Source of the DNA: Actinomadura alba
GTDB lineage: Bacteria > Actinomycetota > Actinomycetes > Streptosporangiales > Streptosporangiaceae
Reading direction: 5' to 3'
Length of the DNA stretch: 64,000 nucleotides
Assembly: GCF_014323705.1 (NCBI RefSeq)
Contig: NZ_JABVEC010000001.1
Coordinates: 434,001 to 498,000, forward strand
The position numbers and the translations under genes were made by a program. The notes below the pieces were generated by a model. That model saw nothing but the letters and a program-made list of their open reading frames with translations, had not been told where the DNA came from and did not search any database. Positions 44,480 to 53,483 of this stretch are shown piece after piece (position 1 is the first letter of the stretch; every line of letters begins with the position of its first letter).

Positions 44480-45484
44480 TCAGTCCGCCGGCTGGAGCAA
44501 CGCCACGAGCACGTCGTCCAGCGTCGCGACGCCGACGGTGGCACCGTCCCGCCCGGCCACGGCGACGACCTGGGCCCGGCTCTTGCGCATCAGCGCCAGC
44601 ACATCGGCGAGCATGGCGCCACCGGCCACCGTGGGCAGCACGCGGACCGGCAGGGGCCGTTCCCGGGGCGCCCCGTTGAGCGCGTCCAGGATGTGCAGGT
44701 AGCCGCGCAGCTCACCCGGTTCGTCACCGTGCACGGGAAAGCGCGAGTGCCCGTACTTCCCGGCGAAGTCCTGCAGCTCGACGGGCGTGGTGGCCGCCGA
44801 CACGGTGACCACCTTGGACAAGGGCACCATCACTCCCTCGACCGGCCGGGCGTGCAGGGCGAGTGTGGCGATCATCCGGTCGTGCTCAGCGGCTTCGAGC
44901 AGCCGGTGCTCGCGCGACTCGCCGATGAGCGCCGGAAGCTCGTCCCGCGTGTACACGGTCCTGACCTCGCTCGTCGCCGGCAGGCGCATCAGCCGCAGGG
45001 TGACGTTGGACAGCAGCTTGATGACCGCGATGAACGGCTGGGTGAGACGCGAGAACGCCAGCAACGGCGGCACGATCCACAGCGCGACCCGCTCGGGACC
45101 GGCGAGCGCCAGGTTCTTCGGCACCATCTCGCCGAGCATGATGTGCCCGGACACCACCAGTGTCAGCGCCAGCGCGAAGGCGACCGGGTGCACGAAGTGC
45201 TCGGGCACGCTCGCGGCCTCGAACGCCGGCTCCAGCGCATGCGCGAGGGTCGGCTCGCCGATCGCCCCGAGCAGCAGCGACGCCACCGTCACCCCGAGCT
45301 GCGCACCCGCCAGCATGGTGGGCACCGCCTCCATCGCCGCCACGACGGCGCGTGCCCTCCGCGAGTGGGCGGCGAGCGGCTCGATCTGCGTACGGCGCGC
45401 GGAGATCAACGCGAACTCGGAGCCGACGAAAAAGCCGTTGAGCCCGAGCAGGACGAAGATCGCGACCAGGTCGAGCGCGCTCAC
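44480..45484 (-). CDS. CNNM/CBS-domain membrane protein (CorC/HlyC type)
   Basis: A 334-residue protein with a CNNM membrane domain (four helices; start LVAIFVLLGLNGFFVGSEFA, LAGAQLGVTVASLLLGAIGE, GEMVPKNLALAGPE) followed by paired CBS domains (VEGVMVPLSKVV to VGVATLDDVLVAL). It lacks the C-terminal CorC domain found in its neighbour. CNNM proteins are linked to magnesium or sodium transport. GTG 45484 overlaps the stop of the upstream paralogue by 4 nt, so the two are co-translated and may form a heterodimer. Confidence 0.88.
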   Translation of the reverse strand: MSALDLVAIFVLLGLNGFFVGSEFALISARRTQIEPLAAHSRRARAVVAAMEAVPTMLAGAQLGVTVASLLLGAIGEPTLAHALEPAFEAASVPEHFVHPVAFALALTLVVSGHIMLGEMVPKNLALAGPERVALWIVPPLLAFSRLTQPFIAVIKLLSNVTLRLMRLPATSEVRTVYTRDELPALIGESREHRLLEAAEHDRMIATLALHARPVEGVMVPLSKVVTVSAATTPVELQDFAGKYGHSRFPVHGDEPGELRGYLHILDALNGAPRERPLPVRVLPTVAGGAMLADVLALMRKSRAQVVAVAGRDGATVGVATLDDVLVALLQPAD

Positions 45485-46848
45485 GACTCCTCCTCGGTGA
45501 GGGACGGCGCGGTGACGGTGACCTGCTCGACGCGCCGGCGCTCCATGGCGGTGACGGTCAGCGTCCAGGCGTCCACGTCGGCCCGCTCACCCGCGTCGGG
45601 CAGGTGACCGAGCCGCGCCAGCACGAGGCCGGCGAGGGTCTCGTACGGCCCCTCCGGCATCACGAAGCCGGTGCGCTCCTCGACCTCGTCGGCGCTCAGC
45701 CCGCCGGGAACGGTCGCCGACTCACCGGGCCCGAGCCGCGTGGGGATCGGCTCGGCCGACTCGTCGCCCGGCAGGTCGTACTCGTCGGCCATCTCACCGA
45801 CCAGCTCTTCGGCAAGGTCCTCGGTCGTGACGATGCCCGCGAAGCCGCCGTACTCGTCCACCACGATCGCCATCTCGGTGCGGGCGGCGCGCAGCCGCTC
45901 CAGCACGATGCCGAGGCCGAGCGTGCCCGGCACCAGTACCGGGGGAAGCAGGATCTCGGCCACCCGGATGCCCGCGCGGTCGGCCTCGGCCACGGCGAAC
46001 GCGCCGGCCACCCCGGCCACGCCCTTGACCCCCGCGGCCTCGCCCCAGCCGGCCCCGGCCTCCCTGTCCCCGCCATCGCCGCGTACGGGGAAACGCAGAT
46101 GACCCGTACGGTCGGCGATCTCCAGCAGCTCCGCGACGCTCGCCGACGCGTCGACGACCACACAGTCGACGCGGGGTGTCATGGCCTCGGCCGCGAGCTT
46201 GTCCCCGAACCTCAGAGCGCGGTGCAGCATGGCGGCGGTCGTCGGCTGCAGCGTCCCGGCCTCGGCGGACAGCCGCACCAGAAGGCCGAGCTCATCGGGC
46301 GACCGGGCCGAGGCGAGCTCGTCCTGAGGCTCCACCCCCAGGCGGCGTACGATCCCGTTCGCACCTGCGTTGAACGCCCTGATCAGCGGGCCGAAGACGA
46401 CCGAGAAGGCCCGCTGCGGCGGCGTGGCGAAGCGGGCCACCGCGAGCGGGCTCGCCAGCGCGGCGCTCTTGGGCACCAGCTCGCCGAGGACCATCTGCGC
46501 CACCGTGGCGATCACCAGCGCCGCCGCGATCGCCACGCCGTCCGCCGTCTGTTCTGAACCCGCGGGAAGGGCCGAGATCAGCGGCACGAGCAGGTGCGCG
46601 ATGGCCGGCTCGGTCATCACACCGAGCAGCAACGAGGTGATCGTGATGCCCAGCTGCGCGCCCGAGAGCTGGAACGACAACCGGCGCACCGCGGCGAGCA
46701 CGCCCTTGGCGCCGCGATCACCCTCGTCGGCGAGCCGCTGGACCTGGCTCCGCTCGACGGTCACCAGGGAGAACTCCGCCGCGACGAAGACGCCGTTGGC
46801 CACGATCAGCCCCAAAGCGACGGCCAGGAGGACCAGATCGAGGATCAT
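45481..46848 (-). CDS. CNNM/CBS/CorC-domain membrane protein
   Basis: A 455-residue paralogue with all three parts: CNNM membrane domain (ANGVFVAAEFSLVTVERSQV, SGAQLGITITSLLLGVMTEP, GELVPKSAALASPL), CBS pair (AEAMTPRVDCVVV, MAIVVDEYGGFAGIVTTEDL) and C-terminal CorC/HlyC domain (GGLSADEVEERTGFVMPEGP). A Gly/Ala-rich insertion of about 25 residues splits the first CBS domain. The family is tied to divalent cation homeostasis; the direction of transport is unclear. The start ATG 46848 has a weak ribosome-binding site. It heads a two-gene operon. Confidence 0.9.
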   Translation of the reverse strand: MILDLVLLAVALGLIVANGVFVAAEFSLVTVERSQVQRLADEGDRGAKGVLAAVRRLSFQLSGAQLGITITSLLLGVMTEPAIAHLLVPLISALPAGSEQTADGVAIAAALVIATVAQMVLGELVPKSAALASPLAVARFATPPQRAFSVVFGPLIRAFNAGANGIVRRLGVEPQDELASARSPDELGLLVRLSAEAGTLQPTTAAMLHRALRFGDKLAAEAMTPRVDCVVVDASASVAELLEIADRTGHLRFPVRGDGGDREAGAGWGEAAGVKGVAGVAGAFAVAEADRAGIRVAEILLPPVLVPGTLGLGIVLERLRAARTEMAIVVDEYGGFAGIVTTEDLAEELVGEMADEYDLPGDESAEPIPTRLGPGESATVPGGLSADEVEERTGFVMPEGPYETLAGLVLARLGHLPDAGERADVDAWTLTVTAMERRRVEQVTVTAPSLTEEES

Positions 46849-46940
46849 GACGCCGGCCCGCGGCGCGAGCCGGCGGTTCTATTGCTCGAGTCCATTGGCG
46901 AGGATGTCACTCTCCCGGTCGCCCATCGGACAGGATGATC

Positions 46941-47798
46941 TCACGTCTCCAGGGCCGCGTCGCGGTAGGCGCCTGGTGTGATGCCGTAGTACCTGCTGAA
47001 CCAGCGGGTCAGGTGGCTCTGATCGGCGAAGCCTACCCGCGCCGCCACCCGCGCCGGCGCGTCGCCCCTGGTGAGCAGCCGGCGGGCGGCGCGCAACCGG
47101 GCCTGGCGCTGGTAGTCGCTCGGTGACATGCCGTACGCGGCACGGAACGCGCGGTAGACGGCGTAGCGGCTGCATCCGGCGACCACCGCGAGATCCCCGG
47201 CTCCCAGGTCGGCCGCATAGGCGTCGTCGAGGAGCGCGCGCACCCGGCCCGCGATGCGGGTCACGTCGGCGCGGCCCCGGACGGCGCCGCCGTCCCCGGG
47301 CCCCGGCCTGGTCGCCCCGCGGCGCACCAGCGCGGTGACAGCGGCCGAGAGCAGCTCGTCCCGCCGCAGGGTGCCGCCCCCGTCCTCCGCACCACCGGTC
47401 AGCGCCGCATGCAGCCGCCAGACGATCCCCGCGAGCGATGGGTCGTGCACGATCGGCTCGGCGAACAACGGCAGACCCGCCAGCCGCCCGGCCGCGTCAC
47501 CGAGCACGTCGGCGACGAGATCGGCTCCGACGTGGACGATCCGGTAGGTGAATCCCGGATCGGTGGCGGTCCGCCCGTCGTGCGGGTCGTCGGGGTTGAA
47601 GGCCATCACCATGCCGGTGGTGCTGGTATGCGCCGCGCCGCGGCAGCTGAACGACTGGGCGCCGCTCTCGGTGATCCCGAAGGAGTAGGTCTCGTGGCTG
47701 TGCCGGTGATAGGCGTGCCGCCGGAAATGGGCCCGCATCGCCTCGACCGGCCGGTCCGGCGAGCGCCAGTAGCTCACCCATTCGCCGTCGACGGTCAC
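46941..47798 (-). CDS. AraC family transcriptional regulator
   Basis: A 285-residue regulator with an N-terminal AraC-type cupin (residues about 10-160; HSHETYSFGITESGAQSFSC, AFNPDDPHDGR) and a C-terminal double helix-turn-helix (LAVVAGCSRYAVYRAFRAAY, ARVAARVGFADQSHLTRWFS). GTG 47798 is used. It is divergent from a DUF2000 gene with 113 nt between; AraC and DUF2000 genes are often paired in actinobacteria, so it probably activates or represses that neighbour. Confidence 0.9.
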   Translation of the reverse strand: MTVDGEWVSYWRSPDRPVEAMRAHFRRHAYHRHSHETYSFGITESGAQSFSCRGAAHTSTTGMVMAFNPDDPHDGRTATDPGFTYRIVHVGADLVADVLGDAAGRLAGLPLFAEPIVHDPSLAGIVWRLHAALTGGAEDGGGTLRRDELLSAAVTALVRRGATRPGPGDGGAVRGRADVTRIAGRVRALLDDAYAADLGAGDLAVVAGCSRYAVYRAFRAAYGMSPSDYQRQARLRAARRLLTRGDAPARVAARVGFADQSHLTRWFSRYYGITPGAYRDAALET

Positions 47799-47911
47799 AC
47801 CTCATTGTGCATGGCCCGCCCGGTCGCGTGCGCCGCGGACGGCGGCAGACCCGCGGTGGTAGGCGCACCAGCGTTCAATACGCCGGTGGCCGGCCGGGGC
47901 AGACTGCCCGC

Positions 47912-48322
47912 ATGCGATTCGACACCAAGATCGCCATCGCCGTACGGGAGGACCTCGCGGCATGGCAGAAGCTCAACGTGACGGCGTTCCTCGCCGGTGG
48001 ACTGGCGGCGGGCTTCCCCGACACCGTCGGAAGGCCGTACGAGGACGGCTCCGGCAACCGCTATCTGGCGACGTTCCGCCAGCCGGTCCTCGTCCACGGC
48101 GGCGACGCCGAGGCGCTCGGGCGGGCGCACGCCCGCGCGCTCTCCCGGGACCTCCTCATCGGGATCTACACCGAAGAGCTCTTCAAGACCGGCAACGACG
48201 ACGACAACCGGGCCGCCGTCGCCGCGGTGCCGACCGACGCGCTGCGGCTCGTCGGGCTCGCGGTGCACGGGCCCCGCAACGCCGTCGACAAGGTCATGAA
48301 GGGGCTCGCCCTCCACCCCTGA
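47912..48322 (+). CDS. DUF2000 domain protein
   Basis: A 136-residue protein of the DUF2000 family, which has a peptidyl-tRNA hydrolase 2-like fold: DTKIAIAVREDLAAWQKLNV, AFLAGGLAAGFPDTVGRPYE, LVHGGDAEALGRAHARALSR, LRLVGLAVHGPRNAVDKVMK. The role is unknown. ATG 47912 is placed by the family start; the sequence CAGACT lies 6 nt before it and no clear Shine-Dalgarno is present. It is divergent from the AraC regulator and convergent with the phosphotransferase-like gene. Confidence 0.82.
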   Translation: MRFDTKIAIAVREDLAAWQKLNVTAFLAGGLAAGFPDTVGRPYEDGSGNRYLATFRQPVLVHGGDAEALGRAHARALSRDLLIGIYTEELFKTGNDDDNRAAVAAVPTDALRLVGLAVHGPRNAVDKVMKGLALHP

Positions 48323-48448
48323 TCGGCTCGGTCTACCTCGCCATATATCAGGACTAAGAATTTAGGGCGCGCGACCGGAGGCGTCCCGCGAATCACGGAT
48401 CGTCACATCAAGGACGCGCCTGTCGCCGGAGCGGTTGACATACCCGTC

Positions 48449-49567
48449 TCATGCGTCACCCTCGGTGCCGCCCGCCTCATCGGCACCGCCGTCCCCGTGG
48501 CCGTACGGCGCGGCGAAGACGTCGAGCGTGCGGTCGAGGTTGGCGGTCCACCACTCGACGAGGGCGATCTCCGCGGCGGCCCGTTCATCCCCGGAGCCGT
48601 CACGAGCGTCAGCGGTGGGCGCCAGCACCCGCACATCGCAAAGCCGTTCCCACCACACCCGGTGCACCGCGGACTGCACCTGAGCCGCGTCGAGCCGGAA
48701 CGCCGCCGCGTGGCCGCGGACGAAGGCCTCCACCCGCTCGAGGTCCATCCCCCGCTCGTCACCGTGCGCGAACAGCGCCGAGGCGGCCTGTACCAGCTCA
48801 CCCGCGAAAGGCGCGATGTGCAGGCGGCGCCAGCCGAGGACGGCGACGAGGCCACCGGTGAACTCGCCGTACCGAAGGTTGCCCGAGTGCAGGCCGCCGT
48901 GCACGTAGCCCACCGTCACCGTCTCCGCGGCCGGCGGCTCGTGATCGGCGAACTGGACCAGCAGATCGCGCCGGTCGGCCAGCCGGGTCGCGGCCGGCTC
49001 GTCGAGCCGGTCCGCCTCGTCGAGCTCGTCGAGCTCGTCGGACTCGTCACGCTCCCCGCGGCCCTCGGGCGGTTCCGCGAGCATCCGGCCGGCCAGGGCG
49101 ATGGCGTCGTGCGCCCGGGTGGCGGGCACCAGCAGGCTCTGCTGAACCGGCGGGGCGAACCGGTCGAGCTCGGTGTGCAACCGGCCGAGGACGCCGCCGA
49201 GCTCCCGGCATTCCGCGATGCCGAGGTCGACGCCGTCACGGTGCCGGCCGTCGATCCAGGGGTAGAGCGCGTAACGCCCGTGGGCCGTGTCGACCAGCGG
49301 GCGGCCGTCACGCGTGGGGATCGGGGCCGGCACCGGGAGGTCCGCCGCGGCAAGCGCCTCGGTCACCCGGAGCCGGAACAGGACCTGCCGCCGGGTCGCG
49401 TCCGCGAAGCGCTTGAGCAGGAAGCGGCCGTCCGGCGTCACGACCCGCCAGTTCCGGTTCTCGGGCGCGGCGCTGAGAGCGGCGAGCTCCCACGGCTCCT
49501 CGAGGTCCCATCGGCGGAGCAGGCGCGCGGACGGCGACCGCACGCCAGAGCTCACCGAAGTCGACAC
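48449..49567 (-). CDS. Phosphotransferase (APH)-fold protein with lost catalytic residues
   Basis: A 372-residue protein with the aminoglycoside phosphotransferase/choline kinase fold: nucleotide-binding NWRVVTPDGRFLLKRFADAT, hinge YALYPWIDGRH, then the catalytic region. The Brenner motif HGDxxxxN reads H223-G-G225-L-H-S-G-N230, so the catalytic Asp is Gly, and the metal-binding D in IDWD is replaced in VLGWRRLHIAPFAGEL. It should therefore be a pseudokinase or have an altered reaction. An acidic insertion rich in DE and DL lies near residues 165-185. GTG 49567 has AAGG 6 nt upstream. No partner gene is adjacent. Confidence 0.78.
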   Translation of the reverse strand: MSTSVSSGVRSPSARLLRRWDLEEPWELAALSAAPENRNWRVVTPDGRFLLKRFADATRRQVLFRLRVTEALAAADLPVPAPIPTRDGRPLVDTAHGRYALYPWIDGRHRDGVDLGIAECRELGGVLGRLHTELDRFAPPVQQSLLVPATRAHDAIALAGRMLAEPPEGRGERDESDELDELDEADRLDEPAATRLADRRDLLVQFADHEPPAAETVTVGYVHGGLHSGNLRYGEFTGGLVAVLGWRRLHIAPFAGELVQAASALFAHGDERGMDLERVEAFVRGHAAAFRLDAAQVQSAVHRVWWERLCDVRVLAPTADARDGSGDERAAAEIALVEWWTANLDRTLDVFAAPYGHGDGGADEAGGTEGDA

Positions 49568-49679
49568 CTCATGCCTTGGTCAGGTCACGACGAACACGTT
49601 CGAGAAGGGTCCGGGGCGGGACGAACAGACGTTCCATTGAACAACACCCACGCGCACCCCGCACCCGCGCCACGGAGAT

Positions 49680-49856
49680 TCACAGACTCCACCGGCAGTG
49701 GAGCCGGTGCCCGCCGTCCCGCGCGCGGCGCGCGAGATCCGCGAGCTCGCCCGGAAAGCCCGCGAGGATCTCCGGGGCGCCCTGGCCCCAGAACTCCTCG
49801 GTCCTCAACCACGGCCCCGCCACCTCGGTGTCGTACAGGTTGCCCATGCCGCGCAT
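49680..49856 (-). CDS. Hypothetical small protein
   Basis: A 58-residue frame opening MRGMGNLYDTEVAGPWLRTE and containing EEFWGQGAPEILAGFPGELA. It reads like real coding sequence (codon bias, Trp and Tyr use) but I know no family. It lies 60 nt after the MBL hydrolase stop on the same strand and may be the third gene of the mscR operon. A GTG start at 49907 is also possible. No Shine-Dalgarno is clear. Confidence 0.4.
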   Translation of the reverse strand: MRGMGNLYDTEVAGPWLRTEEFWGQGAPEILAGFPGELADLARRARDGGHRLHCRWSL

Positions 49857-49916
49857 CGTGGCAGACCGCACTGACATCTGCGGGACATATGCCGTGAAAT
49901 CCAGCACGGGAGCGGC

Positions 49917-50537
49917 TCAGTGGCCCCGCTGAATCCATTCCTCCAGGTGCGGGGTCTCCGTGCCGATGACCGTGGTGTCGCCGTGCCCCGTCCGTACGAC
50001 CGTCTTCGGCGGCAGGGAGAGCAGCCGGTCACGGATCGAGTCGATGATCGTGGGGAAGTCGGAGTACGACCGGCCGGTCGCTCCCGGGCCTCCCTGGAAG
50101 AGCGTGTCTCCCGTGAACACGGTCTCGAGTTCCGGGGCGTACAGGCACACGGCGCCCGGCGCGTGACCGGGCGTGTGCATGACGCGGAGCACCGTGCCCG
50201 CCACCGTGATCTCGTCGCCGTCGGCGAGCGACCCGTCCGGCTTCCGGTCCGGGTAGACGGCGTCCCACAGGACCCGGTCGGCCTCGTGCAGCAGGACCGG
50301 CGCGCCGGTCCGGTCGGCGACCTCCGCCGCCGCGTTGATGTGATCGTTGTGCGCGTGCGTGGACACGATCGCGACCAGCCGCCGCCCGCCGATCGCGGCC
50401 ACGATGGCGTCGGCGTCGTGGGCGGCGTCGATCACGAGCACCTCACTGTCGTCACCGACCAGCCAGACGTTGTTGTCGACGTCCCAGGTGCCGCCGTCCA
50501 GGGTGAACTGCCCGGAGGTGACCAGATGCTCGATCAC
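49917..50537 (-). CDS. MBL-fold metallohydrolase (mscR-linked)
   Basis: A 206-residue metallo-beta-lactamase-fold hydrolase. Metal ligands are visible in [29 protein letters not shown] and [10 protein letters not shown]. This glyoxalase II-like protein is regularly paired with the mycothiol-dependent formaldehyde dehydrogenase and is expected to hydrolyse the mycothiol thioester made by it, completing formaldehyde oxidation. The start overlaps the mscR stop by 4 nt, so both are co-translated. Confidence 0.92.
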   Translation of the reverse strand: MIEHLVTSGQFTLDGGTWDVDNNVWLVGDDSEVLVIDAAHDADAIVAAIGGRRLVAIVSTHAHNDHINAAAEVADRTGAPVLLHEADRVLWDAVYPDRKPDGSLADGDEITVAGTVLRVMHTPGHAPGAVCLYAPELETVFTGDTLFQGGPGATGRSYSDFPTIIDSIRDRLLSLPPKTVVRTGHGDTTVIGTETPHLEEWIQRGH

Positions 50538-51619
50538 AACATCACCACCGAGCGGAGCACCTCGCCGCGGTGCATCTTGCCGAAGGCGGCCTCGACGTCG
50601 TCCAGGCCGATCGTCTCGGACACGAAGCCGTCGAGGTCGAGCCGGCCCTGCTTGTAGAGGTCGATGAGCATCGGGAAGTCGCGGGAGGGCAGGCAGTCGC
50701 CGTACCAGGACGACTTCAGGGCGCCGCCGCGGCCGAAGACGTCGAGCAACGGGAGGTCGATGCGCATGTCCGGGGTGGGCACGCCGACGAGCACGACGGT
50801 GCCGGCCAGATCACGGGCGTAGAAGGCCTGCTCGTAGGTCTCGGGGCGGCCCACGGCCTCGACCACGACGTCGGCGCCGTCGCCGCCGGTGAGCTCGCGG
50901 ATCGCCTCGACCGGATCGGCGGCGGAGGAGTTCACCGTGTGCGTGGCGCCGAAGTCCCGGGCCCACTGCAGTTTCCGGTCGTCGATGTCCACCGCGATGA
51001 TCTTCGCCGCGCCGGCCAGCCGCGCGCCCGCGATGGCGGCGTTCCCGACGCCGCCGCAGCCGATGACGGCGACCGAGTCACCCCTGTTGACCCCGCCCGT
51101 GTTGATGGCGGCGCCGATGCCGGCCATGATGCCGCAGCCCAGCAGGCCCGCGGCGGCCGGGCTCGCGGCCGGGTCGACCTTGGTGCACTGCCCGGCGGCC
51201 ACCAGGGTCTTCTCGGCGAAGGCGCCGATGCCGAGGGCGGGCGAGAGCTCGGTGCCATCGGCGAGCGTCATCTTCTGGGTGGCGTTGTGCGTGGCGAAGC
51301 AGTACCAGGGACGGCCCCGGGAACAGGCGCGGCACTGGCCGCAGACCGCCCGCCAGTTGAGGATGACGAAGTCGCCGGGCGCCACGTCGGTGACCCCCAC
51401 CCCGACCTCTTCGACGATGCCGGCCGCCTCGTGGCCGAGCAGGAACGGGAAGTCGTCGTTGATCCCGCCCTCGCGATAGTGCAGGTCCGTGTGACAGACC
51501 CCGCATGCCTGTACTCGGACCAGGGCCTCACCCGGCCCGGGATCCGGAACGATGATCGTCTCCAGCGATACGGGCTCGCCCTTCTTACGGGCGATCACAC
51601 CACGGACCTCGTGTGCCAT
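50534..51619 (-). CDS. mscR: S-(hydroxymethyl)mycothiol dehydrogenase
   Basis: A 361-residue zinc alcohol dehydrogenase that oxidises the mycothiol adduct of formaldehyde with NAD. Catalytic zinc ligands lie in [13 protein letters not shown] and GHEAAG; the structural zinc loop is [15 protein letters not shown]; the Rossmann motif is [20 protein letters not shown]. The N-terminus [20 protein letters not shown] and the [14 protein letters not shown] segment are typical of MscR/AdhE2. ATG 51619 has GAGGAGA 6 nt upstream. With the coupled MBL hydrolase it forms the formaldehyde detoxification operon, and its presence implies that the organism makes mycothiol. Confidence 0.94.
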   Translation of the reverse strand: MAHEVRGVIARKKGEPVSLETIIVPDPGPGEALVRVQACGVCHTDLHYREGGINDDFPFLLGHEAAGIVEEVGVGVTDVAPGDFVILNWRAVCGQCRACSRGRPWYCFATHNATQKMTLADGTELSPALGIGAFAEKTLVAAGQCTKVDPAASPAAAGLLGCGIMAGIGAAINTGGVNRGDSVAVIGCGGVGNAAIAGARLAGAAKIIAVDIDDRKLQWARDFGATHTVNSSAADPVEAIRELTGGDGADVVVEAVGRPETYEQAFYARDLAGTVVLVGVPTPDMRIDLPLLDVFGRGGALKSSWYGDCLPSRDFPMLIDLYKQGRLDLDGFVSETIGLDDVEAAFGKMHRGEVLRSVVML

Positions 51620-51756
51620 GCGTTCTCTCCTCGTACGTAGGCGGACGGCGGGGCAGCCGACACCTGCAGCAGCAGCTGCAGCCTAGTGCCGTGGCACTCT
51701 GGGGTGAGGGCGTGGCATCCGGTCGCGCCCGTACGCGAGGACAGAGTGGGCACCAC

Positions 51757-52089
51757 ATGGCACTGCGGGTCATCGACGCTCCTGACAAGAAGCGCTTCGA
51801 GGTCTACGACGGGGAGGAACTCGCCGGATTCCTCGACTACCGCCTGCGCGGGGACGACATCGCGCTTCTGCACACGGAGGTGGACGAGAGGTTCAACGGC
51901 CGTGGGATCGGCAGCCGGCTCGTGCGCGAGGCCCTCGACGCCTCGCGGGACACCGGTCTCGGAGCGCTTCCCTACTGCCCTTTCATCCGCGACTGGATCA
52001 ACAGGCACCCGGACTACCTCGACATGGTGCCCGAGCACAGGCGCGCCGAGTTCGACCTGAACGCGGACGCGGGCGTCCGGCGGGATTAA
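51757..52089 (+). CDS. Small GNAT family acetyltransferase (YidJ/Gtn type)
   Basis: A 110-residue single-domain protein of the small GCN5-related group: RFEVYDGEELAGFLDYRLRG, LLHTEVDERFNGRGIGSRLV, REALDASRDTG and ALPYCPFIRDWINRHPDYLD. The acetyl-CoA loop RGIGSRLV is intact and the Cys in PYCPFI is the typical one of this group. Its substrate is unknown. ATG 51757 is supported by family length. It is divergent from mscR and ends at a strong terminator. Confidence 0.88.
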   Translation: MALRVIDAPDKKRFEVYDGEELAGFLDYRLRGDDIALLHTEVDERFNGRGIGSRLVREALDASRDTGLGALPYCPFIRDWINRHPDYLDMVPEHRRAEFDLNADAGVRRD

Positions 52090-52103
52090 CGGCCCGTACG
52101 ACA

Positions 52104-52137
52104 GAAGGCCTGGTCACGATTTCGTGACCAGGCCTTC
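52104..52137. terminator. Terminator after the GNAT gene
   Basis: A 16-bp perfect stem (GAAGGCCTGGTCACGA with TCGTGACCAGGCCTTC) and a 2-nt loop, between the convergent GNAT and tRNA-Glu genes. Confidence 0.85.
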
Positions 52138-52152
52138 CAACTGCTACGTATG

Positions 52153-52225
52153 TAGCCCCGACCGGATTCGAACCGGCGTTACCGCCTTGAGAGGGCGGCG
52201 TCCTAGGCCACTAGACGACGGGGCC
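52153..52225 (-). tRNA. tRNA-Glu (anticodon CTC)
   Basis: On the minus strand GGCCCCG pairs with CGGGGCT; the anticodon stem CCGCC/GGCGG closes loop CTCTCAA, anticodon CTC (codon GAG). D arm TCGTCTAGTGGCCTAGGACG and T arm with GGTTCGAATCC are standard for tRNA-Glu. CCA is not encoded. Confidence 0.95.
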
Positions 52226-52362
52226 ATGACCTTGCTCTCCCTTGTGATCTCTCACTCGGGCGACGCTCAGCTTACCGGACATCCAACCCTTGCCGAACCA
52301 GATCATTCAATCTGCCTCGTACAAGAGAAATGGGTCAAACCAGCCAAATTCAGCCGACCCAG

Positions 52363-52434
52363 CTGGGGTACCAGGACTCGAACCTAGACTAACTGAACCA
52401 GAATCAGTCGTGCTGCCGATTACACCATACCCCA
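52363..52434 (-). tRNA. tRNA-Gln (anticodon CTG)
   Basis: On the minus strand TGGGGTA pairs with TACCCCA; the anticodon stem ACTGA/TCAGT closes loop TTCTGGT, anticodon CTG (codon CAG). T arm has GGTTCGAGTCC. Discriminator G. It lies 137 nt upstream of tRNA-Glu on the same strand and may share its transcript. Confidence 0.95.
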
Positions 52435-52518
52435 CCGGCGTATGCCCTTCCGGGCCGCTTGCGCCTCGGAGAGCTTACCGGAGTCCAGAGTCTGAACCAA
52501 AACCAAATAGCCCCGGGG

Positions 52519-53283
52519 CTACTCGCGGGAGACGACCCGGTTGGTGAGCGTACCGATGGACTCGATCGTGACCGACACCTCGTCGCCGATCTCGAGGGGG
52601 CCCACACCGGCGGGCGTGCCGGTCAGGATCACATCGCCGGGCAGCAGGGTCATCACCTGGCTGACGTACTCGATCAGCGTCGGGATGTCGTGGATCAGCA
52701 GCGACGTCCGCGCGTCCTGGCGCACCTCGCCGTTGACCATCGTGGTGATCGCGAGGTCCGCGGGATCGGCGGACGTCTCGATCCACGGCCCCAGCGGGCA
52801 GAAGGTGTCGAACCCCTTCCCCCGGGTCCACTGCCCGTCCCGCTGCTGGAGGTCACGGGCCGTGACGTCGTTGCCGCAGGTGTAACCCAGGATCACCTCG
52901 GCGGCACGCGCCGCCGGGACCTCGCGGCACATCCGGCCGATGACGACCGCGAGCTCGCCCTCGTAGTCGACCCGCTGGGAGAGCTTCTCCGGGTAGGCGA
53001 CGGTCTCGCCCGGACCGATCACCGTGGTCGACGGCTTGCTGAAGACGACCGGCTCGTCGGGGGCCTCCCCGCCCATCTCGCGGGCGTGCTCGGCGTAGTT
53101 CTTGCCGATTCCGATGACCTTGCTGGGCAGGATCGGCGCCAGCAGCCGTACGTCGGCGAGGGCGAACCTCTCGCCGGTGAAGCGGAGCTCACCAAAGGGG
53201 TGGGCCGCGATCGCGGCGACGGAATCCTCCTCGATCACGCCGAAGGACATCCCTTCGTCCGTGGAAAACCTTGCAATGCGCAT
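52519..53283 (-). CDS. Fumarylacetoacetate hydrolase family protein
   Basis: A 254-residue FAH-fold enzyme. Metal ligands are in VDYEGELAVVIG and the Asp of GNDVTARDLQ; other marks are IGKNYAEHAREMGG, VFSKPSTTVIGPGE, KGFDTFCPLGPW and TGTPAGVGPLEIGD. The family includes acylpyruvases, oxaloacetate decarboxylases and catabolic hydratases, so the exact reaction is open. In actinobacteria this gene is conserved next to the leucine/isoleucine genes and gltX. The start has no Shine-Dalgarno but TAGGCT lies 6 nt before the ATG. Confidence 0.93.
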   Translation of the reverse strand: MRIARFSTDEGMSFGVIEEDSVAAIAAHPFGELRFTGERFALADVRLLAPILPSKVIGIGKNYAEHAREMGGEAPDEPVVFSKPSTTVIGPGETVAYPEKLSQRVDYEGELAVVIGRMCREVPAARAAEVILGYTCGNDVTARDLQQRDGQWTRGKGFDTFCPLGPWIETSADPADLAITTMVNGEVRQDARTSLLIHDIPTLIEYVSQVMTLLPGDVILTGTPAGVGPLEIGDEVSVTIESIGTLTNRVVSRE

Positions 53284-53289
53284 GCCCCG

Positions 53290-53295
53290 AGCCTA
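53290..53295 (-). promoter_or_regulatory. Leaderless -10 box for the FAH-family gene
   Basis: Minus-strand TAGGCT followed by 6 nt (CGGGGC) and then ATG 53283. Confidence 0.5.
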
Positions 53296-53483
53296 GCCGC
53301 GCGGCCGACGTCGCACGCCGGGCGTCCAAACCCTGGAATGACGGTTGACGCTGATGACCGTCCCGTTACGCGGCCGCGCTCGGCTCCCGGCCCGCGCCGG
53401 CGCCGGCCGGATTCGCGCCGCGTACCCTTGGCGCCTCACCCTCGAGCGCCTCACCGGCGCGGCGGCCTGGCCGGCCGGGCCGG

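Noticed and set aside
53290-53480. Gene between the FAH-family and CBM2-like genes
   Set aside because: No frame with a start, ribosome-binding site and plausible sequence was found in these roughly 190 nt.
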